Source: JAJKIP01 sp040509055 (lineage in GTDB: Bacteria > Bacteroidota > Bacteroidia > Chitinophagales > Chitinophagaceae). Taken from it: a stretch of DNA of 8,469 nucleotides. Under the pieces are notes generated by a model, which ran no database searches, was not told the DNA's origin, and saw only the letters and a program-made list of their open reading frames with translations. This document shows positions 1-6,315 of the stretch, one piece after another; position 1 is the stretch's first letter; the number at the start of each line of letters is the position of its first letter. The stretch lies in assembly GCA_040509055.1 (NCBI GenBank), contig JBEVLT010000153.1:1-8469 (forward strand). Direction: 5' to 3'. Both the position numbers and the translations under genes were made by a program.

Positions 1-1911
1 CACCTGGTCGTTGTAAAACGTATTGATGTCTTTTATAAAAGCATTCCAGCCGTCAAACTCCGATTTCAGCAGGATGGGTTTATTGATCGTGATGGTTTTG
101 GTATACACAATGCTTTTGCCCTTGTTTACATAAGTTCCTTCGAAGGAATAGTGCGGGGTTACTTTTTTCAATGCCTGTGGCAGGTATTCCACTTTGTAGC
201 CGTCCGGCACCGCCAGCTCGGTTTGAATATTGTAATTATACTTGTAGTTGAACTCGTAATCGTTTTTCCGGTCCTTGTCAAACTCGAGCGAAGCAAAATC
301 TTTGTCCCAGTCCATGATCACGTACACCTCGTTGCCGGCCTTCGTCACCTGGTTATTGGCTTTGAAGTCGTAACTGATGGTGATCGGTTTTTTGCGATCG
401 GTGAAGTCGGGTGGCTTTACATTGCTCACCACCACGTTATCGTCGCCGCGGCGCAGGAAGCCCGAGAGCGCATCTTTTTTGTCTTCATTGCGGATGGAGG
501 TATAGATGCCCTGCAGCATGCTCTTCGATTCGCCGTTGTACTCTACCTGGCTATTGCCGGCCAGCGCATCGTTTTCAAGCGTCAGCCTGGTCGTCTTCTT
601 CATCTTGTTGCGGTCGGCAGGAAAATCGGGAATGCGGTCGAGAATAAAATTCTTCCCGTCTTCGATCAGCACCTGCTTGCCCTGGATGCGCTGCGCATAA
701 TCGTTCAGGGCGATAAAATCCTCCGTGCCGTCCAGGAAATAGCGTTTCCCGTTCAGGATCACGGTGCAGATCATGTGGTTGTCCACGGCCAGCGATGGCA
801 AGGAATAATCGTAGGGCAGGTCGGACGTGCCGATCCAGGTGAGCCGGGCATCATAGCCGGCCAGCTTCAGCATTTCCTTCAGCAGGTTAGCCTTGCCCTT
901 GCAATCGCCGTATTTGTTTTTCAGTACATTCTGCGCTGCATCCGGCTTGAAACCCATGATACCGTCTTCGAAGGCGATGTAGCGAACATTGTCCTGCACC
1001 CAGTAAAAAATGGCTTCGATCTTTTCGAGATCGGTTTTTTTGCCGTCGGTCAATGCCGTTACGCGGCTCTTCAGCTCATCGGGTTTGTTACCGATGTCTT
1101 CGCACACTTTGCTGTACCAGCCATACAGGTCTTTTACCGATTCGAACAGCACGGTGCGCTGGCCGTTCTGCGTATAGGCTTTGTTCACGCAGATGATATG
1201 CGGGTAGCTCAGGGCATGGTTGGGCGAAGAGGATTCATCGGGAAAAGAAGGGATGTCCCGGATGGTAAAGGTCACTTTGGTGATGCCGTTATCGGTAACC
1301 GAGGTTTTCTGGATGGCCTGGTTCTTAAAATTGAACTCCCGCAGGTCCACCTCCAGCCACGAGGGGATATTGAACTCGATGATGCGCTCCACCACCGGCA
1401 GGTGATGATGAAAGTAAAAGGACGTGACGTACTTGATGTCCCTGATATTGTTTTCATAGCGATAGCTGAACGCCTTCCCTTTTTCTTCCAGCGGAAAAGT
1501 GACGGAGCAAAACCGCGTGTCGCTGTGGAAGATATCGTCGTCCTGGTAGGAGCCGCAAAGCTTTTGCACTACTACGTCCTTGCCTTTGGTATTCACGGCC
1601 TTTACGTTGTCGACAGACACTTCGTCGTTGTAAAACAGGCCGTCCTTGTACTTCATGAAATCTTTCACCGGCACGATGGTCAGCTCGTTGACCACGCTGG
1701 CCTTCACAGCGCCCTCGCCGGGCTTCGGCTGCGGGTTCAGCGCAAAGTTCACTGTCTCCCTGTAGGAATAAGCGATCACTTCTTCTTTGGGAAACTGGGT
1801 TTTCCAGCTGCCGAGGTTAGCAGTAAAATCAGTTTGGGAAAAGGCAGCGGCCCGGAAAAAAAGCACGAAGCAGATCAGGCACAGGCTGCGGGTGGAAAAG
1901 AAACGGCACAT
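1..1911 (-). CDS. Secreted DUF3857 / transglutaminase-like domain protein (3' end beyond window)
   Basis: The minus strand is open for 637 codons from the ATG at 1911 to the left edge, so the C-terminus is cut off. The N-terminus looks like a Sec signal peptide: a basic start (MCRFF, R8), a hydrophobic stretch at about 9-24, and a likely cut before Q26. Residues about 55-230 have the character of DUF3857. A transglutaminase-like domain follows at about 280-400, with VRY, then YGDCK carrying Cys337, His379 in DNHM and Asp394 in FLDGTED. This gives a complete Cys-His-Asp triad. The remaining part is beta-rich and ends in aromatic and acidic residues. From memory, family members in Bacteroidota are about 630-660 residues, so probably only a short tail is missing. 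The protein likely acts in the periplasm or at the cell surface; the substrate is unknown, and activity (protease, amidase or cross-linker) cannot be told from sequence. It lies 79 bp downstream of the E1 gene on the same strand, so cotranscription is possible. Just upstream is only an imperfect -7-like box (CAAATTTG, 1919-1926). Confidence 0.9.
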   Translation of the reverse strand, partial: MCRFFSTRSLCLICFVLFFRAAAFSQTDFTANLGSWKTQFPKEEVIAYSYRETVNFALNPQPKPGEGAVKASVVNELTIVPVKDFMKYKDGLFYNDEVSVDNVKAVNTKGKDVVVQKLCGSYQDDDIFHSDTRFCSVTFPLEEKGKAFSYRYENNIRDIKYVTSFYFHHHLPVVERIIEFNIPSWLEVDLREFNFKNQAIQKTSVTDNGITKVTFTIRDIPSFPDESSSPNHALSYPHIICVNKAYTQNGQRTVLFESVKDLYGWYSKVCEDIGNKPDELKSRVTALTDGKKTDLEKIEAIFYWVQDNVRYIAFEDGIMGFKPDAAQNVLKNKYGDCKGKANLLKEMLKLAGYDARLTWIGTSDLPYDYSLPSLAVDNHMICTVILNGKRYFLDGTEDFIALNDYAQRIQGKQVLIEDGKNFILDRIPDFPADRNKMKKTTRLTLENDALAGNSQVEYNGESKSMLQGIYTSIRNEDKKDALSGFLRRGDDNVVVSNVKPPDFTDRKKPITISYDFKANNQVTKAGNEVYVIMDWDKDFASLEFDKDRKNDYEFNYKYNYNIQTELAVPDGYKVEYLPQALKKVTPHYSFEGTYVNKGKSIVYTKTITINKPILLKSEFDGWNAFIKDINTFYNDQV

Positions 1912-1990
1912 GTCACATCAAATTTGAAATGGTAGTGACACAAAATAACCGATTTCACGCGGAAAAGCGGGGCCCGGAGCCGGTTTTCTT

Positions 1991-4384
1991 CTACTCCGCC
2001 ATGATTTCTTTGATCACCGTCATGATCTCTTCCACATTGGGTTTGCTGAAGTAGTCACCGTCGCTGCCATAAGCCGGGCGATGAGCCTTGCCGGTGATGG
2101 TACGGGGAGCCGCATCGAGGTAGCGGTAGCCGCCCTGCTCTTCCAGCACTTTGTTGAACATATAACCGGCGGCGCCTCCCGGCACGTCTTCGTCGATAAA
2201 GACGATGCGGCCGGTCTTTTTGAGCGAAGCGAGGATGGCATGATGGATATCGAAGGGCAGCAGCGTCTGTACATCGATGATCTCGCAGCTGGTGCCGGCA
2301 GCCTCCAGCTTGGCGGCGGCCTCCTGTATGATGCGGAGCACGGAACCGTAGCTCACGATCGTAATGTCGGCGCCTTCCCTGATCACCTCGGGTATGCCAA
2401 GCGGCACCGTAAACTCCGTCAGGTTGGCCGGCAGTTTTTCTTTGAGGCGATAGCCGTTCAGGCATTCGATGATGATGGCCGGGTCGTTGCTCCGCAGGAG
2501 GGTATTGTACATACCGACGGCCTGCGTCATGTTGCGCGGCACACAGACGTACATGCCCCGCAGGGAATTGATGATCATGCCCATCGGCGATCCGCTGTGC
2601 CAGATGCCTTCGAGGCGGTGGCCGCGGGTGCGCACGATCAGGGGGCAGCTCTGCAGCCCCGAAGTGCGGTAGTGCAGGGTGGCCACGTCATCGCTCAGCG
2701 TTTGCAGGCCGTACAGCAGGTAATCCAGGTACTGGATCTCGGCAATCGGGCGCAGTCCGCGCAGCGCCAGGCCGATACCCTGCCCCATGATGGTCAGTTC
2801 GCGGATGCCGGTATCGAAAATGCGTTCTTTTCCGTGCTTTTCCTGCAATCCCGAGAAACCCTGGTTCACATCACCGATCTGCCCCAGGTCCTCGCCAAAG
2901 GCCACCACTTTCACATTTTCGGCAAAGAGATGGTCGAAGTATTTATTCAGGATCTCGTACCCGTTCACCACCGGTGCATCGGCGTCGAACGTGGCTTTTA
3001 CTTCCGCCACGTTCAGGGCGCTTTTGGGCCCCTGGTTGTACAGGTAGGTATTGTACAGGCCCTTGTTTTCCTCCAGCAGGTCGTTGTAGTAATCCCGTGT
3101 CCAGAAGGCAGCATCGCTGTTGCCCGCCAGGTCCAGTGCGGCATACAGTGTCTTCATCACATCGCGGCGCAGCGGCTCTTTGTTGGCGGAAAGATCGGCG
3201 GCCAGCTTTTGCAGGCCTGTGGCCTGTTGTGGCAGGCTGGCAGACAGGGCGGTCACCAGGTCCACCGTACGGCTTACCTGCTGGCGGATGGGCACCAGGA
3301 ACTCCTCCCAGGCCGTATCGCGGCTTTCACGCACACCCCGCTTGGCCGTATCCTCTATTTCATCCAGCTCGTCTTCGCCGGCCAGGTGGTTTTCGATGAT
3401 CCATTCTTTCATTTTCCGCAGGCAATCCCATTCCCGCTCCCAGGCCAGGCGCTCCGGGGTTTTGTACCGCTCGTGGCTGCCCGATGTGGAGTGGCCCTGC
3501 GGCTGCGTGATCTCCTCCACGTGGAAGAGCACCGGCGTATGCGACTGCCGGGCGATGCGGATGCCTTCTTCGAAGGATTCGCACATGCCGGCATAGTCCC
3601 AGCCTTTTACCTTGTAAATATTGATGCCGTTGGTCCCCGCCTCCTTCTGCATGCCGCTCAGCGCCTGGGAGATGGAACCTTTGGTGGTCTGGTATTCTTT
3701 GGGTACCGAAATGCCGTAACCGTCATCCCATACAAAAACGGCCAGCGGTATCTGCATCACGCCCGCCGCATTGACCGATTCCCAAAAATGGCCTTCGCTG
3801 GTAGAGGCGTCGCCGATGGTGCAGAAACACACTTCCTGGCCACGGTTGGACAAATGCGAAAACTCTTTCAGCCCGGGCACTTCGCGGAAAACTTTGGAAG
3901 CCAGGGCCAGGCCCACGGAGCGGGGCATCTGGGCGGCAGTAGGCGCCATGTCCGAAGCCGTATTTTTATGGTTCACCAGGTCTATCCATTCGCCCTGTTC
4001 GTCCACGTTGCGGGTGGCATAATGGCTGTTCATCTGGCGGCCGGCGCTGAACGGTTCGCGCTCCAGGCTTGGGTCGGCATACACCTGGGCAAAAAACTGT
4101 TCGGCAGTGCTGAGGCCGATGGCGAACATAAAGGTCTGGTCGCGGTAGTAGCCGCTGCGGAAATCGCCGGGGCGGAAAAATTTGGCCATTGCCACCTGCG
4201 CCACCTCTTTGCCATCGCCGAAGATGCCGAATTTGGCCTTGCCGGTCAGCACTTCTTTGCGCGCCAGCAGGCTGGCCTGCCGGCTGATGCAGGCAACCCG
4301 GTAATCGTTCAGAACCTCTTCCCTGAACGACTCGAAGGAAAGCTGGTTTTTCTCTGCCGGCACCGCGGTGGTTGCATTTTCCAT
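1991..4384 (-). CDS. Fused E1 alpha/beta 2-oxoacid dehydrogenase (probably branched-chain type)
   Basis: This 797-residue protein is the thiamine-diphosphate E1 component of a 2-oxoacid dehydrogenase complex. E1 decarboxylates the 2-oxoacid and passes the acyl group to the lipoyl domain of E2 in the cytoplasm. The alpha half spans about 20-370. It has GRQMNSHY (115-122, His121), a thiamine-diphosphate motif beginning GDAS at 191 and ending WDDGYGIS (219-226), and the HSTS loop at 298-301. A linker of about 90 residues leads to the beta half (about 465-797). That half has FGEDLG (496-501), FDTGIRE with the expected cofactor-contacting Glu529, RPIAE (545-549), WHSGSP with His596, and a C-terminal domain with IVSYGS (676-681) and DEDVPGG (731-737). 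Most organisms encode alpha and beta separately; the single chain is typical of Bacteroidota. The GRQM-HY pattern resembles branched-chain 2-oxoacid dehydrogenases, but pyruvate cannot be excluded. No E2 or E3 gene is in the window. The start is supported by a -7 box four bases upstream. The stop is TAG. Confidence 0.93.
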   Translation of the reverse strand: MENATTAVPAEKNQLSFESFREEVLNDYRVACISRQASLLARKEVLTGKAKFGIFGDGKEVAQVAMAKFFRPGDFRSGYYRDQTFMFAIGLSTAEQFFAQVYADPSLEREPFSAGRQMNSHYATRNVDEQGEWIDLVNHKNTASDMAPTAAQMPRSVGLALASKVFREVPGLKEFSHLSNRGQEVCFCTIGDASTSEGHFWESVNAAGVMQIPLAVFVWDDGYGISVPKEYQTTKGSISQALSGMQKEAGTNGINIYKVKGWDYAGMCESFEEGIRIARQSHTPVLFHVEEITQPQGHSTSGSHERYKTPERLAWEREWDCLRKMKEWIIENHLAGEDELDEIEDTAKRGVRESRDTAWEEFLVPIRQQVSRTVDLVTALSASLPQQATGLQKLAADLSANKEPLRRDVMKTLYAALDLAGNSDAAFWTRDYYNDLLEENKGLYNTYLYNQGPKSALNVAEVKATFDADAPVVNGYEILNKYFDHLFAENVKVVAFGEDLGQIGDVNQGFSGLQEKHGKERIFDTGIRELTIMGQGIGLALRGLRPIAEIQYLDYLLYGLQTLSDDVATLHYRTSGLQSCPLIVRTRGHRLEGIWHSGSPMGMIINSLRGMYVCVPRNMTQAVGMYNTLLRSNDPAIIIECLNGYRLKEKLPANLTEFTVPLGIPEVIREGADITIVSYGSVLRIIQEAAAKLEAAGTSCEIIDVQTLLPFDIHHAILASLKKTGRIVFIDEDVPGGAAGYMFNKVLEEQGGYRYLDAAPRTITGKAHRPAYGSDGDYFSKPNVEEIMTVIKEIMAE

Positions 4385-4388
4385 GGCA

Positions 4389-4396
4389 CAAAAATA
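4389..4396 (-). promoter_or_regulatory. -7 box of the E1 promoter, abutting the start codon
   Basis: Read on the minus strand this is TATTTTTG, an exact match to the Bacteroidota -7 consensus TAnnTTTG. Four bases (TGCC) separate it from the ATG at 4384. With the usual placement of this box, transcription would start within a base or so of the start codon, giving a leaderless or nearly leaderless mRNA. A convincing -33 TTG is not visible at the right distance; that position falls in the left arm of the inverted repeat at 4416-4446. Confidence 0.55.
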
Positions 4397-4415
4397 AGGG
4401 AGATTGCCGCCACTT

Positions 4416-4446
4416 CAGCCGCCGGAAAAAAAGTGTCCGGCGGCTG
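4416..4446. repeat. Perfect 11-bp inverted repeat between divergent genes
   Basis: CAGCCGCCGGA at 4416-4426 is exactly repeated in inverted orientation at 4436-4446, with a 9-base spacer containing six A's and then GTG. It sits between the E1 gene and the DUF1573 genes. The left arm overlaps where a -33 element for E1 would lie, and the right arm ends 8 bases before the -33 TTG candidate of the DUF1573 promoter. No U-tract follows on either strand, so it does not look like an intrinsic terminator. It could be an operator site or a cruciform-forming element; that is inference from position and symmetry alone. Confidence 0.6.
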
Positions 4447-4454
4447 CAACCATA

Positions 4455-4486
4455 TTGGCAGGAGTGCCATCTTTGCTGTAAATTTG
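4455..4486 (+). promoter_or_regulatory. Promoter of the DUF1573 operon
   Basis: A -33 TTG (4455-4457) and an exact -7 box TAAATTTG (4479-4486) are separated by 21 bp, which fits the Bacteroidota sigma factor consensus. The predicted transcription start is near 4490, leaving a leader of about 18 bases before the ATG at 4508. There is no Shine-Dalgarno sequence in that leader, which is normal for this phylum. Confidence 0.65.
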
Positions 4487-4507
4487 ACCTCTCCAATTCA
4501 CCTTTTT

Positions 4508-4948
4508 ATGAAGCGAGTTTTAGCCGTTACCGTCTTGCTGGCCGCTTTTTTTTGTGCTGGCGCCCAGAGCAATACGAACGCGGCTGCGCTGCTTCAGCTA
4601 AAGGAAGCGGAGCACGATTTCGGCAGCATTCCACAGGGCCGGCCGGTCTACTACACGTTTACGGTGGTCAATACCGGCAGCCAGCCGCTGATCCTGGATA
4701 ATGTACAGGCCAGCTGCGGATGCACCACGCCGGAATGGAGCAATGCCCCCATTGCCCCGGGAGCCAGCGGCCCCATCAGGGTTGGCTACAATGCAGCCGT
4801 GGAAGGCAGCTTCGAAAAGTTCATTACCATTACGTACGCCACCAACCAGACCAAACAGCTTAAAATAAAAGGCATGGTATGGAAAGCTCCCGAAGGAGCC
4901 GCTCCTGCCAATGCTTCCGTTCAATTTCTTAAAAAACAAACGCTATAA
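4508..4948 (+). CDS. Secreted DUF1573 domain protein, first of a tandem pair
   Basis: The protein has 146 residues. A signal peptide occupies 1-19, with a hydrophobic core at 4-16 and a cut after AGA before Gln20; no lipobox is seen. A single DUF1573 domain (immunoglobulin-like fold) fills about 30-127. Diagnostic features are HDFGSIPQG (36-44), VNTGSQPL (54-61), ASCGCTTPEW with Cys70 and Cys72, and PIAPGASG (81-88) before the last strands. DUF1573 proteins are exported and common in Bacteroidota; their function is not established. I chose the ATG at 4508 because it begins the signal peptide and lies 22 bases after the -7 box. The frame stays open far upstream, but that part is only the antisense of the E1 gene. 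The next gene starts 11 bases after this stop, so the two are surely cotranscribed. Confidence 0.92.
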   Translation: MKRVLAVTVLLAAFFCAGAQSNTNAAALLQLKEAEHDFGSIPQGRPVYYTFTVVNTGSQPLILDNVQASCGCTTPEWSNAPIAPGASGPIRVGYNAAVEGSFEKFITITYATNQTKQLKIKGMVWKAPEGAAPANASVQFLKKQTL

Positions 4949-4959
4949 AAACTACTCCA

Positions 4960-5424
4960 ATGAAGAAGATGTTTCTTTTCGCCACTGCTTTTGTATTCAG
5001 CGTAGCAGCCATGGCCCAGCAAAAAGTTGACGAAGTGATCAAAGTGAACACCGAGACCCATAGCTTTGGCAAGATCAAGCAGGGTATTCCTGTCACGTAT
5101 TATTTCGAGATCACCAATGTCAGCAACAAACCGATCGTGGTAGAAAATGCCTCGGCCAGTTGCGGCTGCACGGTGCCCGAAAAACCGGCTCAGCCCATTC
5201 TGCCCGGCAAAACCGATAAGATCAAAGTGGTATTCAACGCAGGCGCTGTAGGCCCGATCAACAAAGATATCTATATCAAGATCGCCGATGTTCCCGACCA
5301 GAAGATCGTGCACATCACCGGTGAAGTACTGACCGCCGATGCTTACGATAACCTGCCCAAAGACCAGGTAAAAGAAGTCAAGGAAACCAAAGACAGCAAA
5401 GTAAACAAGACGAAGAAATCCTAA
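4960..5424 (+). CDS. Secreted DUF1573 domain protein with a lysine-rich tail
   Basis: This 154-residue protein is a paralogue of the preceding one. The signal peptide covers 1-19 (cut after AMA, before Gln20). The DUF1573 domain spans about 28-124, with HSFGKIKQG (34-42), NVSNKPI (53-59), ASCGCTVPE with Cys68 and Cys70, and PILPGKTDK (79-87). The domain is followed by a charged tail (about 130-154) dominated by Lys, Asp and Glu and ending KTKKS, which the first copy lacks. That tail may be disordered or bind an acidic partner or the envelope; this is inference. The gene begins 11 bases after its neighbour and is followed by a strong terminator, so the operon appears to contain just these two genes. 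The family's function is unknown. Confidence 0.92.
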   Translation: MKKMFLFATAFVFSVAAMAQQKVDEVIKVNTETHSFGKIKQGIPVTYYFEITNVSNKPIVVENASASCGCTVPEKPAQPILPGKTDKIKVVFNAGAVGPINKDIYIKIADVPDQKIVHITGEVLTADAYDNLPKDQVKEVKETKDSKVNKTKKS

Positions 5425-5445
5425 CATATTTATTTTCGCTATGTG

Positions 5446-5477
5446 AGCCCCTTTTGAAAACAAGAGGGGCTTTTTTT
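5446..5477 (+). terminator. Rho-independent terminator of the DUF1573 operon
   Basis: The strand folds into an 11-bp stem (5446-5456 with 5461-5471, one G-U pair) closed by an AAAA loop and followed by a run of seven T's (5471-5477). It begins 22 bases after the stop codon of the second DUF1573 gene. Confidence 0.9.
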
Positions 5478-5795
5478 ATATCATCCGCATCTTATCAATA
5501 ATGTATTTGCCGTTTTTTATCTGCTATAGCAGGCCCTCCCGGGTTGCATAAACAGCATAGGTTTCTTCCGGATCCTGTCTTATAAATGGCACAGGTCACG
5601 TTTCAGAATGTGGAAATTGATACTGCTTTATTCGTTTAGGCTGCGGCTATTTTCTACACATCCCACCCGGGATTTCAGGTAGTGCTTCCGGGAAAAATTA
5701 AGTTTTCAACAAGTTTGATGCGGCAGGCATGCAGGCCCCGGATATACGAGTATTTTCGGCATGGATTTTTTATTCTTTATACAAATTGCCGTCAT
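5478..5795. other. Non-coding, relatively AT-rich stretch
   Basis: I see no supportable gene, RNA or repeat in these 318 bases. The only frame reading into the next gene starts at 5682, but its first 38 residues look like noise: basic, cysteine-containing and without domain character. TATTTTCG at 5751-5758 matches five of the six fixed positions of the -7 consensus and could drive the following small ORF with a leader of about 34 bases, but no -33 TTG accompanies it. Confidence 0.5.
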
Positions 5796-6113
5796 ATGAA
5801 CAACGTTATGCCAGGAAATGCCGAATTCGCGTATACGTTTGCTGGAACACACCTCATGCTGGGAGTAGCACAGGATCAATTACTTACACTGGAAAAAATA
5901 AGCCCTGACCCGTTTGAAAGCTCCGTTAATAATTATTTCAAATCGATGAAAGAGATTGAAACTGAGTTTTTAGCGAGCATGAACGCGGCTAAATCATCGC
6001 TTCGCAGCTTGATCAGCGACCTGAATTATTTCAGCCAGCACCTGACAGTATCAGACAACGTACATCCTTACCCGGATGATCTCGCGCACCGGCATTTGGA
6101 AGAAAACTATTGA
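5796..6113 (+). CDS. Small hypothetical protein (105 aa), no recognised family
   Basis: I do not recognise this protein. From the ATG at 5796 it has 105 residues, begins MNNVMPGNAEF, and is probably mostly helical and soluble. A short hydrophobic stretch near 11-24 is too polar for a clear membrane segment. The middle (about 40-80) has a helical pattern with alternating acidic, basic and leucine residues. The tail is rich in His, Asp and Pro and ends LEENY. It has no cysteines. Codon use differs from the neighbours, with TTA, ATA and TCA codons that are scarce in the flanking metabolic genes, which may point to recent acquisition. It stands alone between two terminators. An in-frame ATG at 5682 would add 38 implausible residues; Met5 is another possible start. 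A correctly terminated transcript 16 bases after the stop supports it being a real gene. Confidence 0.6.
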   Translation: MNNVMPGNAEFAYTFAGTHLMLGVAQDQLLTLEKISPDPFESSVNNYFKSMKEIETEFLASMNAAKSSLRSLISDLNYFSQHLTVSDNVHPYPDDLAHRHLEENY

Positions 6114-6128
6114 CCAACCCTGAAAACT

Positions 6129-6165
6129 AAAAAAATGGACAGCAAGCAAGTTGTCCATTTTTTTT
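6129..6165. terminator. Bidirectional terminator after the small ORF
   Basis: TGGACA (6136-6141) pairs with TGTCCA (6152-6157) around a 10-base loop. The stem is extended by seven A's (6129-6135) facing a run of eight T's (6158-6165). The A-run on one side and T-run on the other would allow termination on both strands, though only plus-strand transcription is expected here. Confidence 0.85.
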
Positions 6166-6292
6166 ACGTGTCAATACAATTTAGCAGGCCTTTCGACCTT
6201 ACGGCAAAATATATAAATATCTCTCATATAAACGCATGCCTGAACGGATTGACGGTAATACTGCATAGGTGCGGCCCTTTAACTTACTAAAT

Positions 6293-6302
6293 GCCGATCG
6301 GC
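6293..6302. repeat. 10-bp palindrome next to the aminotransferase -7 box
   Basis: GCCGATCGGC is a perfect palindrome ending one base before the TATCTTTG box at 6304. Its position within the spacer of the predicted promoter is where a repressor could act, but a 10-bp palindrome can occur by chance and no second copy was noticed near this promoter. Confidence 0.35.
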
Positions 6303-6303
6303 T

Positions 6304-6311
6304 TATCTTTG
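6304..6311 (+). promoter_or_regulatory. -7 box of the aminotransferase promoter, abutting the start codon
   Basis: TATCTTTG matches TAnnTTTG exactly and is followed by four bases (GCGC) and the ATG at 6316. The same geometry precedes the E1 gene. The expected transcription start falls at the start codon, so the mRNA should be leaderless or nearly so. No good -33 TTG is visible at 19-21 bp upstream. Confidence 0.55.
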
Positions 6312-6315
6312 GCGC

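Noticed and set aside
151..1935. 594-codon plus-strand open frame
   Set aside because: It is antisense to the DUF3857/transglutaminase gene, which has a signal peptide and a catalytic triad. The plus-strand translation has no recognisable domain.
1912..1990. GC-rich GGGCCC-containing segment after E1 as a terminator
   Set aside because: No stem followed by a T-run could be drawn on the minus strand; the symmetry is limited to a few bases.
2081..4507. Very long plus-strand open frame (955 codons to 4948) opposite the E1 gene
   Set aside because: Its first 809 codons are exact antisense of the E1 gene, whose protein has clear family motifs. Only the last part, from the ATG at 4508, is a real gene. 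The open antisense frame reflects GC-rich codon bias.
5682..5795. Longer start for the small orphan ORF
   Set aside because: The additional 38 residues are basic and cysteine-containing with no domain sense, and no promoter box is placed to serve that start.
6293..6302. Palindrome as an insertion-sequence or attachment-site end
   Set aside because: It is only 10 bp, with no transposase, no target duplication and no partner copy nearby.
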